From: Oscillospiraceae bacterium
GTDB lineage: Bacteria; Bacillota; Clostridia; Oscillospirales; CAG-272
Direction of reading: 5' to 3'
DNA length: 39,776 nt
NCBI GenBank assembly: GCA_015063895.1
Contig: SVTG01000016.1
Span: forward strand, 1-39,776
Shown here: positions 1-8,896 of the stretch, in pieces
Layout of the letters: each line of letters starts with the position of its first letter
Position numbering within the stretch: the first letter of the stretch is position 1
Made by a program: the position numbers and the translations under genes
The notes under the pieces: model-generated
Seen by the model: the letters and a program-made list of their open reading frames with translations, nothing else
Told to the model about the DNA's origin: nothing
Databases searched by the model: none

Positions 1-907
1 TGGGGAAATCGGTCACGTGCGTGCTTTCGGTATCGGTCAGCAGGCGCGTAAAGTCGGCGGGCAGTGCCACCAGCATCTCACCGTCGGACTCGTAGACCGA
101 ATCGCGCACCACCTCACGGAAATACTTTAAGGATTTGACGATCATGCCGTCATTCAGGCCGGGGAGGACGATCTTGCCGTTTTTGACCGAAACACCGTAC
201 TCCACCACCGACATCACGGCGTTGAGCTCCCTTGCCGCATCGCGGTTGGCAAGGCCCACCACGATCTCCTTGTCACGGCTTTCCGTGTCGGGCTGCACCA
301 CCATCGAGGAGGCACGCAGATCGGCAAATTTATCGATCAGCTTTTTGGTCTCCTGGATCTCTACGTTGATCTGATCGAAGGAGCCCTCAAGAGTAGAGTC
401 ATGAATAAACGACCACTTATTGTCAAGCTCCAGCATCTCCATCTTGCTTTGCTTTTCGGTGGCGATCTTCATCGTCACGGACTCTTCACCGCCAAGATAG
501 GTCTCGGTGAAATAGTCAAGGGCCATGAGGGTGAGAAGATTGGTGGTGCCTGCCACCACGACCTTGCTGCCGATCACGGTCACGATATAACCGTGACCCT
601 TGACCTTCTTCAGGGCCTTGGCAGTCTCGGGGCGGTTGGTGTTACCGACAAGGATCTCAAGCTCGTCGCCCTCATCGGTATCGCCCGTGGGATTGACCTT
701 TTTCATGCCGATCTTCTCGCCCGTCTTTTTAGAAAGTGCGTCGGCAAAGGTCTGCACCTCGGCGGCTGCCGGGTCGGAAAGATCGTTACCGTAAACAAGA
801 CGGTAATCGGTAAAGTCGACCTCCTTCGCGCCGCCGCACGAGGAAAACAGTACGGCGACCGAGGCCAGCATGACAATGCAAAGTAATAAACTGAGCGTTC
901 TTTTCAT
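1..907 (-). CDS. Lipoprotein, N-terminal part, paralogue of its upstream neighbour (runs off the left edge)
   Basis: Reading from 907 to the edge gives about 302 open codons. The protein starts MKRTLSLLLC and has a lipoprotein signal ending in FSSC (Cys24), so it is probably an exported, lipid-anchored surface protein. It carries the segment LVGNTNRPETAKALKKVKG and then VVVAGTTNLLTLMALDYF, matching the same region of the 807-residue neighbour. The visible end (THVTDFP) aligns with the neighbour just before its middle domain, so the missing part probably also holds a metallo-beta-lactamase-fold domain; that is inference. A ribosome site AGAGGA lies 8 bases upstream. Only 15 bp separate it from the upstream gene, so the two form an operon. 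Function unknown. Confidence 0.85.
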   Translation of the reverse strand, partial: MKRTLSLLLCIVMLASVAVLFSSCGGAKEVDFTDYRLVYGNDLSDPAAAEVQTFADALSKKTGEKIGMKKVNPTGDTDEGDELEILVGNTNRPETAKALKKVKGHGYIVTVIGSKVVVAGTTNLLTLMALDYFTETYLGGEESVTMKIATEKQSKMEMLELDNKWSFIHDSTLEGSFDQINVEIQETKKLIDKFADLRASSMVVQPDTESRDKEIVVGLANRDAARELNAVMSVVEYGVSVKNGKIVLPGLNDGMIVKSLKYFREVVRDSVYESDGEMLVALPADFTRLLTDTESTHVTDFP

Positions 908-922
908 GTTGTGCGTCCTCTC

Positions 923-3346
923 TTAGTCAAAAGCAGTGTAATTGAGTGTCAGGATATACGCCTTATTGACACTCGTCATAGAGCCGAGCTTATTGCTGTT
1001 ATTCAACTGATACGTTGACACCAGCGTAGCCTCTGCAATATTGCGCACGCCCTTGGGATTGGCGGTGGCATCATAGGGGGAGTAGTTGGCGCCGTTTGCC
1101 GTGATCGTCATATTGTAGTTGCACATATCACTCAAAAGAATGCACTGCGCATTGGGCAGACTAAAGCTGATATTGTAGTCTACCTTCTGGTAGGTGCTGC
1201 CGTTTTTCTTCACCATGACTTTGTACTGGCTCAGTGCGTGCGGCCACCATACGACCGTCGGATCAATGAGCTCATACAGATCCCACTCACAGCCATTGCC
1301 GCCGTGGTGTGCCACCTGCACCATATCGCTCTTCAACGCGGGCCCATAGGTAGCACGCGTCCACTGGCTGGCATCTGTCTGCGCGTCGCCGAGCCAGACC
1401 ATCGAGGAGGTCGGCTCGCTTGCCGTCACCTGTCCGTTTACGGTATGGTAGAAGTTCATGCGAATGATCGTGGAGGAGTCGTTGTAGACGTGCAGCTGCT
1501 CGGGATACATATCCTCGTGCGTGTACAGCACCTCAAACTGCGTGCTGGCAAGCCAGAAGGTCTGACCCGTATGCACCTTGATATATTCAAATCCTGCCTG
1601 CTCACCGGGCGCGTCCTTGATATAAGCGGAAAATTCCGCCATTCTGTCACGCACCGTGCGGTTATACTGCGTGACGCTATTCCCTGCCTCGGAGTTGTAA
1701 TGCTCCTCATCGGAGGCAAAGTTGGCGATCAGGCGGTCCACGGTAATCGCATTGGTATTATAATCGGCACAATAAGTCTTCATAAATTGCACCATAGAGC
1801 CGTAATGGTCACCGTGACCGTGCGTGAGATACCACGCCGCAATGCGAATGGGGTTATTGGGCGTGGGGTTGTTACCGCCGTGCCCTTCCTTATAAAGGGC
1901 CTTGAGGATATCGTAAATACGCTTGGCATCGGTCGTGGTGCTCGTACCGCCGTCAAGCACCACAAAGCTGCCGTCCTCAAGGGTAACGATATAGATCATA
2001 CCGAAAATTCTCGCAGCGCCGTTCTCCTGCTCGGCGGCCGACGGGAAGGCATAGCTGATCTTTACTGCCGTCACGGACGCATCCTGCTTTTTGTTAAAGA
2101 CCTGCGGACTCAGCATTTCAGTGGGCAGCTGACGCGTAGCGGCAAGCGGAGCCGCCACGATGCGGATCGCCACGGGATATTTGGTGACCTCCTCCTGTGC
2201 CGCGTGCTTGAACGCGTTGAAGGCCACGTAAAGCGTAATATTTTTGCTCTCATTGTTGTAGATGCGGAAAATACTGTCCTCGATCTCACGCCCCTGATAC
2301 AGCGTGTAGCCTGCCGCGGTCAGCTTCTGGCAGTAGGCCTCGTAGTTGGCGGCAGTTGCACCCTCGCCCGCATAATAATACTCCATGGCGTTGTGCACGT
2401 CGATCGCACCCGAAAGCGCCACGCCGTCAGGACGCGGAAAATCCGTAACGACCGATTTGTTGGTGTTATCGCTGTAAATACGAGAAAGCGTGGCAGGCAG
2501 CATGACCTGTGTTTCTTCCCCATCGTCAGCCTTGCACACCGAGTCGGCCAGCATATCCTTCAATAAGGTAAAGGCCTTTGCCTGCATCGTATCGTTGAAG
2601 GCCGTGGCGATCAGCTTGCCGTTTTGCACGCCCACACCGTAGGAATTGACGTCCATCGCGGACATAAAGGTTCTTGTTTCGTCACGGTCAACAAGACCGA
2701 TCAACACCTCGGGGAAAGGATTCTTTTCGGTGTCGGGGATCATTGCCATGGCGGAGCCGTGAATGCCGCATACCGTGCTCAGCTTACTCTTGAGATCGGT
2801 GATCTTGGAGTTGATCAGATCGCGCTCACCGTCAAGACGGTTGGAGTACACAAAGGTCCACTTCTTACTGAACTCGACCATCTCCATCTCGTCCACTACG
2901 GTTTTGGCGACCTCTACCGTGCTGCTGCCGTCGCTCAGCATCTCATCAATGAAATACTCCAGCGCCATCGTGGTCAGCAGCGTGGTCGTACCGGCAATGA
3001 CCAGCTTGCCCTTCACCACAGTGATCACGTATCCGTGCCCCTTCAGCTTACCGAGAGCCTTGGCAGTTTCGGGGCGATTGGTGTTACCGATCAGTATCTC
3101 GTTTTTGGCTTCCCCGTCAATGGCATCGTCAGCCTTGACCTTCACCGTATCAAACGCACAGTCGGTCTTTTTCTCCATGCTGTCAACGGCCTCGCGGAAA
3201 TGATCCGCCGTTGTCGCGGAAACGTTGCTGTCGATCACCACACTGTAACCGTCAAGCTCAAGCTTCTTGGTGCCGCACGAGGCAAAGCACACGGTAAGCG
3301 AGGCAAGCATACATACGCACAGCAAAAGACTTATGATTCGTTTCAT
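923..3346 (-). CDS. Lipoprotein with C-terminal metallo-beta-lactamase-fold (ComEC-like) domain
   Basis: 807 residues. It begins MKRIISLLLC with a lipoprotein signal ending FASC (Cys24), so it should be a membrane-anchored extracellular protein. Residues ~80-150 hold a domain with ILIGNTNRPETAKALGKL and LVIAGTT. Residues ~440-720 form a metallo-beta-lactamase-like domain: FVVLDGG, then the metal site THGHGDHYG (~507), then VWLGDAQTD and VAHHGGNG (~679). The order resembles the ComEC/Rec2-type beta-lactamase domain. Substrate unknown; hydrolysis of a phosphodiester or similar bond is only inferred from the fold. The start is set by GGAGG 8 bases upstream. It is first in an operon with the paralogue at the left edge and has a strong promoter at 3403-3431. 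The giant protein at 30090-35558 shares both domains. Confidence 0.88.
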   Translation of the reverse strand: MKRIISLLLCVCMLASLTVCFASCGTKKLELDGYSVVIDSNVSATTADHFREAVDSMEKKTDCAFDTVKVKADDAIDGEAKNEILIGNTNRPETAKALGKLKGHGYVITVVKGKLVIAGTTTLLTTMALEYFIDEMLSDGSSTVEVAKTVVDEMEMVEFSKKWTFVYSNRLDGERDLINSKITDLKSKLSTVCGIHGSAMAMIPDTEKNPFPEVLIGLVDRDETRTFMSAMDVNSYGVGVQNGKLIATAFNDTMQAKAFTLLKDMLADSVCKADDGEETQVMLPATLSRIYSDNTNKSVVTDFPRPDGVALSGAIDVHNAMEYYYAGEGATAANYEAYCQKLTAAGYTLYQGREIEDSIFRIYNNESKNITLYVAFNAFKHAAQEEVTKYPVAIRIVAAPLAATRQLPTEMLSPQVFNKKQDASVTAVKISYAFPSAAEQENGAARIFGMIYIVTLEDGSFVVLDGGTSTTTDAKRIYDILKALYKEGHGGNNPTPNNPIRIAAWYLTHGHGDHYGSMVQFMKTYCADYNTNAITVDRLIANFASDEEHYNSEAGNSVTQYNRTVRDRMAEFSAYIKDAPGEQAGFEYIKVHTGQTFWLASTQFEVLYTHEDMYPEQLHVYNDSSTIIRMNFYHTVNGQVTASEPTSSMVWLGDAQTDASQWTRATYGPALKSDMVQVAHHGGNGCEWDLYELIDPTVVWWPHALSQYKVMVKKNGSTYQKVDYNISFSLPNAQCILLSDMCNYNMTITANGANYSPYDATANPKGVRNIAEATLVSTYQLNNSNKLGSMTSVNKAYILTLNYTAFD

Positions 3347-3402
3347 CGTCTGAACCTCCGTTCATGCGCACGCAGGCGCAAAAGTGTACTTTTAATCATC
3401 TT

Positions 3403-3431
3403 ATTATAGCATTGCATCACATTCATTGCAA
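3403..3431 (-). promoter_or_regulatory. SigA-type promoter of the lipoprotein operon
   Basis: On the minus strand TTGCAA (3431-3426), a 17-bp spacer ending TGC, and TATAAT (3408-3403). It is an extended -10 promoter about 57 bp upstream of the lipoprotein start. Confidence 0.8.
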
Positions 3432-3574
3432 GTAAGCGACAAAATCTTTCACATTCCCATCAAAATTTTCATCACAATCAACAAATTTGAATGACACATT
3501 TTGAAACTTCTGCCTACTAAAATTTACCTTATCGCAACATTTAAATTTTTATCTTACAAATACGCACCGCACAC

Positions 3575-3603
3575 TTGACGAAAACGCAAAAGAATGCTAT
3601 AAT
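3575..3603 (+). promoter_or_regulatory. SigA-type promoter of alaS
   Basis: TTGACG (3575-3580), 17-bp spacer, TATAAT (3598-3603). Transcription should start near 3610, leaving a leader of about 29 nt that contains only the ribosome site AGAAAGG (3624-3630). There is no room for a T-box riboswitch downstream of this promoter. Confidence 0.85.
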
Positions 3604-3638
3604 ATTCTCATCATTTTTTACTCAGAAAGGTCTTTGCT

Positions 3639-6284
3639 ATGAAATGGACTTCTCTTAACGAGCTACGCGAAAAATATCTTGCTTTCTTTGAAAGCAAGGG
3701 CCATTTGCGTCTGCCCTCTTACCCCTTAGTTCCCATCAACGACAAGTCGCTGTTGCTTATCAACTCGGGCATGGCACCCATGAAAAAGTTTTTCACCGGT
3801 GAAGAAGAGCCCCCCCGCAACCGCGTGACCACCTGCCAGAAGTGCATTCGCACCCCCGACCTTGACCGCGTGGGTCACACGGCGCGCCACGGCACCTTCT
3901 TTGAGATGCTTGGCAACTTCTCCTTTGGCGATTACTTCAAGGAGGAGGCGATCCCGTGGGCGTGGGAGTTTCTAACCGAAACGCTGGAGATCCCCGGTGA
4001 GCTGCTTTGGCCCTCGATCTATGAAAACGACGAGGAGGCCTTCCATATCTGGCACGACAAGATCGGTGTGCCTGCCGAGCGCATCACCCGCCTTGGCAAG
4101 GCCGACAACTTCTGGGAGCACGGCTCAGGCCCCTGCGGTCCCTGCTCCGAGATCTACTTTGACCGCGGCGAAAAATACGGCTGCGGCAGCCCGAATTGCC
4201 GCCCCGGATGCGATTGCGACCGTTATATGGAGATCTGGAACAACGTGTTCTCCCAGTTCAACAACGACGGGCACGGCAACTACACCGAGCTCACGCAAAA
4301 GAACATTGACACAGGCATGGGTCTTGAGCGTCTGGCGTGCGTGATGCAGGGCGTTGACAATATGTTTGAGGTAGACAGCATTCGCAAGATCCTTGATACG
4401 GTCTGCGAGATCGCAGGCAAGACCTACGGCGCCGACAAGGACAACGATATTTCGATCCGTGTGTGCACCGACCATATCAAGAGCGCTATGTTCATGATTG
4501 CAGACGGTGTCATTCCCTCCAACGAGGGGCGCGGCTACGTGCTGCGCCGCATCATTCGCCGCGCCTGCCGCCACGGCAAGCTCCTTGGCATCAACCACGC
4601 CTTCCTTTGCGACCTGTGCCGCGTAGCCATCGGTGAGAACCGTGACGCATACCCTGAGCTTAGTGAAAAATCCGACTATATTCTCAAGGTCATCTCCATG
4701 GAGGAGGAGCGCTTTGACGCCACCATCGACGCCGGCCTTTCTATTCTCTCCTCTTACGTTGAGGACGCTAAGAAGAACGGCAAGACCGAGGTTGCGGGTG
4801 AGGACGTCTTCAAGCTCTACGACACCTACGGCTTCCCGCTTGACCTCACCAAGGAGATCCTTGCTGAAAACGGTCTTACCACCAACGACGATACCTTCGC
4901 CGCCCTGATGAAGGCACAGCGTGAGCGCGCACGCGCCGCACGCGGCAATATCAGCGGCTGGGATAACGCCACCAAAAATCTCATTTCCGACCTGCCTGCC
5001 ACCAACTTCCGTGGCTACGACAGCTTCCGCACCGACGATGCCAAGGTCCTTGCCATTCTCGTTGAGGGCGAGGACGGTACCGAATCCGTGCAGGAGCTCA
5101 GTGAGGGCGATTGTACCGTTGTACTCGACAAAACCGTATTTTACGGCGAGGGCGGCGGTCAGATCGGTGACTGCGGCACGCTGACCTCCAAGGACGCGAC
5201 CGTGACCGTCAACGACACCAAGAAGACCGACGGTGTTTACCTGCACCTTTGCACGGTTGCAGGCGGTGTGCTGCGCGTCGGCGATGCCGTTTGCGCGCGC
5301 ATTGACGAGGCCAAGCGTCTGGCAACCGCACGCAACCACTCGGTAGCCCATCTGTTGCAGGCCGCACTGCGCGTTGTGCTCGGCAATCACGTAGAGCAAG
5401 CAGGCTCGCTTGTTGACAATGAAAAATGCCGCTTTGACTTTACCCACTTCGCAGCCCTCACCGCCGAGGAGATCGCTAAGGTTGAGGAGATCGTCAACAG
5501 CTACATTTTTGCAGGCGTACCGATCTCCATGACCGAAATGCTGCTGGAGGACGCCAAGAAGCTTGGCGCCACCGCCCTGTTCGGTGAGAAATACGGTAAG
5601 ATCGTGCGCGTGGTGCGCATGGGCACGTTCTCGATTGAATTCTGCGGCGGCACGCACCTCAATAATACCGCACGCATCGGCTTATTCAAGATCACCTCCG
5701 AGAGCTCGGTTGCCGCCGGCGTTCGCCGTATCGAGGCAGTCACGGGCAACGGTGTGCTCTCGCTCCTGGCCGCACGCGAAAAGCTGCTGGCCGATACTGC
5801 CGACACCCTGAAGGCACAAAATCCGCTTGACGTTGCCAAGCGCGCACACGCCGTACAGGACGAGGTCAAGGAGCTGCGCCGTGAGCTGGATTCGCTGAAC
5901 CAGAAGCTTGCCTCCTCCAAGATCGACGAGGTGCTTGCCTCCTCGGTTGCCGTTGGCGACCTCAAGCTTGCCGTAGCACGCCTTGACGGCATGCAGCAGG
6001 ACGTGGCGCGCAGCCTTGCCGACGATATCAAGGCTAAGAGCGACGACACCGTGGCCGTGCTTGCCCTCACCGACGGTGCACGCATCACCTTTATGGCTGT
6101 GGCGGGCAAGAACGCCGTAGCCAAGGGTGCACACGCAGGTAAGCTGGTTGGCGCCGTAGCTGCCGTAACGGGCGGTAAGGGCGGCGGTCGCCCCGACAAC
6201 GCCATGGCAGGCGGTAAGGACGCAGCGCTGATCGATCAGGCACTTGCCACCGCCAAGGACGTACTGGCAGGTCAGCTGAAATAA
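3639..6284 (+). CDS. alaS: Alanyl-tRNA synthetase
   Basis: 881 residues, full length for bacterial AlaRS. It charges tRNA-Ala with alanine in the cytoplasm. The N-terminal class II catalytic core is clear (motif 1 FFESKGH, then RTPDLDRVGHTARHGTFFEM). The editing domain holds the zinc-binding pair HSVAH (~567) and CGGTH (~669), and the C-terminal coiled/dimerisation region ends GGGRPDNAMAGG, all typical of AlaRS. The start is fixed by AGAAAGG eight bases upstream and a consensus promoter at 3575-3603. It stands alone, divergent from the lipoprotein operon and convergent with ftsZ, and is followed by a strong hairpin terminator. Confidence 0.98.
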   Translation: MKWTSLNELREKYLAFFESKGHLRLPSYPLVPINDKSLLLINSGMAPMKKFFTGEEEPPRNRVTTCQKCIRTPDLDRVGHTARHGTFFEMLGNFSFGDYFKEEAIPWAWEFLTETLEIPGELLWPSIYENDEEAFHIWHDKIGVPAERITRLGKADNFWEHGSGPCGPCSEIYFDRGEKYGCGSPNCRPGCDCDRYMEIWNNVFSQFNNDGHGNYTELTQKNIDTGMGLERLACVMQGVDNMFEVDSIRKILDTVCEIAGKTYGADKDNDISIRVCTDHIKSAMFMIADGVIPSNEGRGYVLRRIIRRACRHGKLLGINHAFLCDLCRVAIGENRDAYPELSEKSDYILKVISMEEERFDATIDAGLSILSSYVEDAKKNGKTEVAGEDVFKLYDTYGFPLDLTKEILAENGLTTNDDTFAALMKAQRERARAARGNISGWDNATKNLISDLPATNFRGYDSFRTDDAKVLAILVEGEDGTESVQELSEGDCTVVLDKTVFYGEGGGQIGDCGTLTSKDATVTVNDTKKTDGVYLHLCTVAGGVLRVGDAVCARIDEAKRLATARNHSVAHLLQAALRVVLGNHVEQAGSLVDNEKCRFDFTHFAALTAEEIAKVEEIVNSYIFAGVPISMTEMLLEDAKKLGATALFGEKYGKIVRVVRMGTFSIEFCGGTHLNNTARIGLFKITSESSVAAGVRRIEAVTGNGVLSLLAAREKLLADTADTLKAQNPLDVAKRAHAVQDEVKELRRELDSLNQKLASSKIDEVLASSVAVGDLKLAVARLDGMQQDVARSLADDIKAKSDDTVAVLALTDGARITFMAVAGKNAVAKGAHAGKLVGAVAAVTGGKGGGRPDNAMAGGKDAALIDQALATAKDVLAGQLK

Positions 6285-6301
6285 GATGACGAAATACCGA
6301 T

Positions 6302-6345
6302 AAAACAGCCGTCCGCACAGGCTCCTGTGCGGACGGCTGTTTGTT
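6302..6345 (+). terminator. Rho-independent terminator of alaS
   Basis: A near-perfect 17-18 bp stem (6303-6320 with 6325-6342) with loop GCTC, followed by TTGTTATTTA. It begins 18 bp after the alaS stop. Confidence 0.9.
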
Positions 6346-6366
6346 ATTTAACCCCGAAACGGTATT

Positions 6367-6403
6367 AAAAAAGGCACAGCTGCATGGCAGCTGTGCCTTT
6401 TTT
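6367..6403 (-). terminator. Bidirectional terminator between alaS and ftsZ
   Basis: Perfect stem GGCACAGCTGC / GCAGCTGTGCC with loop ATG, flanked by A6 on the left and T6 on the right, so it works on both strands. On the minus strand it starts 12 bp after the ftsZ stop. Confidence 0.92.
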
Positions 6404-6414
6404 GCCGCTCGGGA

Positions 6415-7629
6415 TCATTCGCGGTTTCTGCGGCCGCGATTGCGGAAAATACTCATAATATTATCAAAGTCGTCATCAGAGATCGAGGAGTCCTCCCCGG
6501 CTGCATCGTAGCGGGGGGCATGCTGCTCGGGGGCGGGTGCCTGCGACGCTACGGGCGCTTGCTGCGCGACGGGCGCGACAGGGGCGGCAGGTGCCTCAAC
6601 GACGGGCTGTGCTGTGGGTACTGCGGGTGCCACCTCGGGCTGTACCACAGGTGCCGGGGCAGCAAGCTGCTCCTGGTTTTCAAAGCCCGTGGCGATGATC
6701 GTCACACGCATCTCGTCATCCAGCGACTCGTCAAATGCAAGACCCCAGATCACGTTTGCATCGGGATGTGCCTCGCGCGAGATCATAGAGGAAGCAAGAT
6801 CGACCTCCTCAAGCCCCACGTCGTGAGAGGCGGTAATGCTAATAAGAATACCGCGTGCACCGTGGATAGAGGTTTCAAGCAGCGGGCTGGAGATCGCGGC
6901 GCGTGCGGCAAGCTCAGCCTTATCGGCGCCCTGCGCACCGCCAACGCCCATGTGTGCGTAGCCTGCGTTTTTCATAACGGACGTCACGTCCGCAAAGTCA
7001 AGGTTGATAAAGCCGGGGACGTTGATGAGCTCAGAAATGCTCTGCACGCCGCGACGAAGCACGTCGTCGGCAATTTCAAAGGCGTTGCCGAGCGTGATGC
7101 GCGTATCCGAAACCTGCTTGAGCTTTTCGTTGGGGATAACCACCAAAGAGTCCACGTACTCACGCAGCTCCTTGATGCCCTGCTCTGCCTGCTCCTGACG
7201 GCGCTTGCCCTCAAAGCTGAAGGGCTTGGTCACGATACCGATCGTCAGGATCCCCATCTCGTGTGCCAGACGTGCCACAATGGGGGCCGCACCCGTACCC
7301 GTACCGCCGCCCATGCCTGCGGTCACGAAGACCATGTCGGCACCGGCGAGCATCTTTTTGATATCGTCGATCGACTCCTCGGCTGCGCGTGCGCCGATCT
7401 CGGGGTTGGCACCTGCACCAAAGCCCTTGGTGATCTTTTCGCCGATCACCATCTGGGTGGGCGCCTCGGAGTTGCGCAGGGCTTGTCTGTCGGTATTGAC
7501 AGAGACAAACTCCACGCCGCGAATATTGGCAGCGATCATACGGTTCACGGCATTGTTACCGCCGCCACCTACACCGATCACTCGAATTACGACACCGCTA
7601 TCGCTGGTGATGTCACGTTCAAACGTCAT
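6415..7629 (-). CDS. ftsZ: Cell division protein FtsZ
   Basis: 404 residues. FtsZ is the tubulin-like GTPase that polymerises into the division ring. The tubulin signature GGGTGTG is present (residues ~104-110), preceded by IRVIGVGGGGNNAVNRM and followed by a GTPase domain ending near residue 315. Then comes a low-complexity linker rich in Ala, Pro, Val and Gln, and a C-terminal tail FDNIMSIFRNRGRR that stands where the FtsA/SepF-binding peptide normally lies. I chose the ATG at 7629 because GGAGG sits 8 bases before it; an in-frame GTG five codons upstream overlaps that site. It has its own promoter and terminators on both sides, so it is transcribed apart from the dcw genes. ftsA is not adjacent. 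Confidence 0.97.
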   Translation of the reverse strand: MTFERDITSDSGVVIRVIGVGGGGNNAVNRMIAANIRGVEFVSVNTDRQALRNSEAPTQMVIGEKITKGFGAGANPEIGARAAEESIDDIKKMLAGADMVFVTAGMGGGTGTGAAPIVARLAHEMGILTIGIVTKPFSFEGKRRQEQAEQGIKELREYVDSLVVIPNEKLKQVSDTRITLGNAFEIADDVLRRGVQSISELINVPGFINLDFADVTSVMKNAGYAHMGVGGAQGADKAELAARAAISSPLLETSIHGARGILISITASHDVGLEEVDLASSMISREAHPDANVIWGLAFDESLDDEMRVTIIATGFENQEQLAAPAPVVQPEVAPAVPTAQPVVEAPAAPVAPVAQQAPVASQAPAPEQHAPRYDAAGEDSSISDDDFDNIMSIFRNRGRRNRE

Positions 7630-7696
7630 ATATGTATCCTCCACTTCTTACTGCGTGCAAGCACACGATTTTATACGGAAAACTATTATCTTATAT

Positions 7697-7725
7697 ATTT
7701 TAATATATTTTTATGCTTTTTGCAA
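7697..7725 (-). promoter_or_regulatory. Probable promoter of ftsZ
   Basis: Minus strand: TTGCAA (7725-7720), 17-bp AT-rich spacer, TAAAAT (7702-7697). The TTGCAAAAA block is repeated 15 bp further upstream. The leader is about 60 nt. Confidence 0.6.
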
Positions 7726-7755
7726 GATGTTTTTGCAAGAATTTTCAAAAAAGAA

Positions 7756-7798
7756 AAGACAAGACGCGGCAAAATCCCCCCGTCTTGTCCTTTTTTCA
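7756..7798 (-). terminator. Terminator at the end of the dcw operon (after murG)
   Basis: Stem GACAAGACG (7758-7766) with CGTCTTGTC (7781-7789) around a 14-nt loop. On the minus strand it is followed by TTTTCTTTTTT, and on the plus strand by T6. It starts only 6 bp after the murG stop, so it separates the cluster from ftsZ. Confidence 0.85.
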
Positions 7799-8896
7799 TT
7801 TTTTTGCGCGCGTTAAGTGCAGAATATCCTCAAAAATCAGGCGTGTGGCATCGGGGCGGTGATGACGTGCGATGGACACCTCCATCCTGGCGCGCAACGC
7901 ATCGTCGCGCAGCAGCTGCGTTACCGCCCCCGCAAGGCCGCCGCGCAGCAGCTCCTTTTCCTCTACCACAAGCGCAGCACCCGCCTGTGCCATCGCTTTT
8001 GCATTTTTCAGCTGATGATTCCCCGTGACGTTCGGTGAGGGCACCAGAACAGCCGCCCTGCCACTCGCTGCCAGCTCACTCAGCGTCATAGCCCCCGCAC
8101 GCGCGATCACCACATCAGCCTCACGCATACGGCGCGGCATATCCGAAATAAAGGGCAATATCTCAAAGCGTGCATCACCTGCCAGGGTGCTGGCGGCAAA
8201 GCGTGCCGAAAACTCCTCCCATTCGCGCTTACCCGTCGCGTGCACAAAGCGCACGTCGGCATAGGCGCGCATGGTGAGCATCAGATCAAAAACACCGTTA
8301 TTGATGGCGCGTGCTCCTAAGCTGCCACCGAAGGAAAGCACCGTCTTTTGCTGCTTTTTTGCAAGGATCTCTCCCCTGCACGCATAAAAATCGCGCGGTA
8401 AGGGATTGCCCACCACCAGTGTGCGCGCACGGTGCGGCAAATGCTTTGCCGCCGCCTCAAATCCGAGCCAGACGCGTGACATACGCGCGGCAAGGAGCCT
8501 GACGGCAAGCCCCGGCACGGCGTTAGACTCGTGCACGGCTGTGGGGATCCTGCGTGCCGCCGCGGCGGCCAACGCAGGATAACAGGCATAGCTCCCCGTT
8601 CCTATCACGATATCGGGGGCAAGTGTATCAAGGAGCTTCCCCGCCTGCACCTCACAGGCGCGCAGCTGCCGCAGCGCCTGCCATGCGTCACTTGGGTGAC
8701 GGCGCGACACACCCTTCACGGGTAAGGGATAGATCGGATATCCCGCCGCTGTCACAAGCGCGTTTTCCATACCGCCCTCTGTGCCGATAAAACGGATATC
8801 GGCACGCGGCAGATTCGCCGCTACCGCATCGGCGATCGCGAGCGCCGGTGTAATATGTCCGCCGGTGCCGCCACAGGTGATCACTACGTTCATCAT
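7796..8896 (-). CDS. murG: MurG, UDP-GlcNAc:lipid I N-acetylglucosaminyltransferase
   Basis: 366 residues. It adds GlcNAc to lipid I to make lipid II at the cytoplasmic face of the membrane. The N-terminus has the GT28 motif CGGTGGHITPALAIADA, and the C-terminal domain has LSFGGSLGARAIN, HATGKREW and the donor-binding stretch VIARAGAMTLSELAASG. Its start ATG overlaps the ftsW stop by 4 bp (ATGA), so translation is coupled. A second Met codon follows directly. It is the last gene of the mraZ operon and is followed at once by a terminator. Confidence 0.96.
   Translation of the reverse strand: MMNVVITCGGTGGHITPALAIADAVAANLPRADIRFIGTEGGMENALVTAAGYPIYPLPVKGVSRRHPSDAWQALRQLRACEVQAGKLLDTLAPDIVIGTGSYACYPALAAAAARRIPTAVHESNAVPGLAVRLLAARMSRVWLGFEAAAKHLPHRARTLVVGNPLPRDFYACRGEILAKKQQKTVLSFGGSLGARAINNGVFDLMLTMRAYADVRFVHATGKREWEEFSARFAASTLAGDARFEILPFISDMPRRMREADVVIARAGAMTLSELAASGRAAVLVPSPNVTGNHQLKNAKAMAQAGAALVVEEKELLRGGLAGAVTQLLRDDALRARMEVSIARHHRPDATRLIFEDILHLTRAKK

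Noticed and set aside
4125-5657. A 510-codon minus-strand frame inside alaS, and similar long frames opposite ftsZ/murG (6520-8028), the lipoprotein (1238-2566), the aminotransferase (22039-23382) and pfp (38236-39159)
   Set aside because: All are antisense to well-recognised genes, lack ribosome sites and have no recognisable motif.
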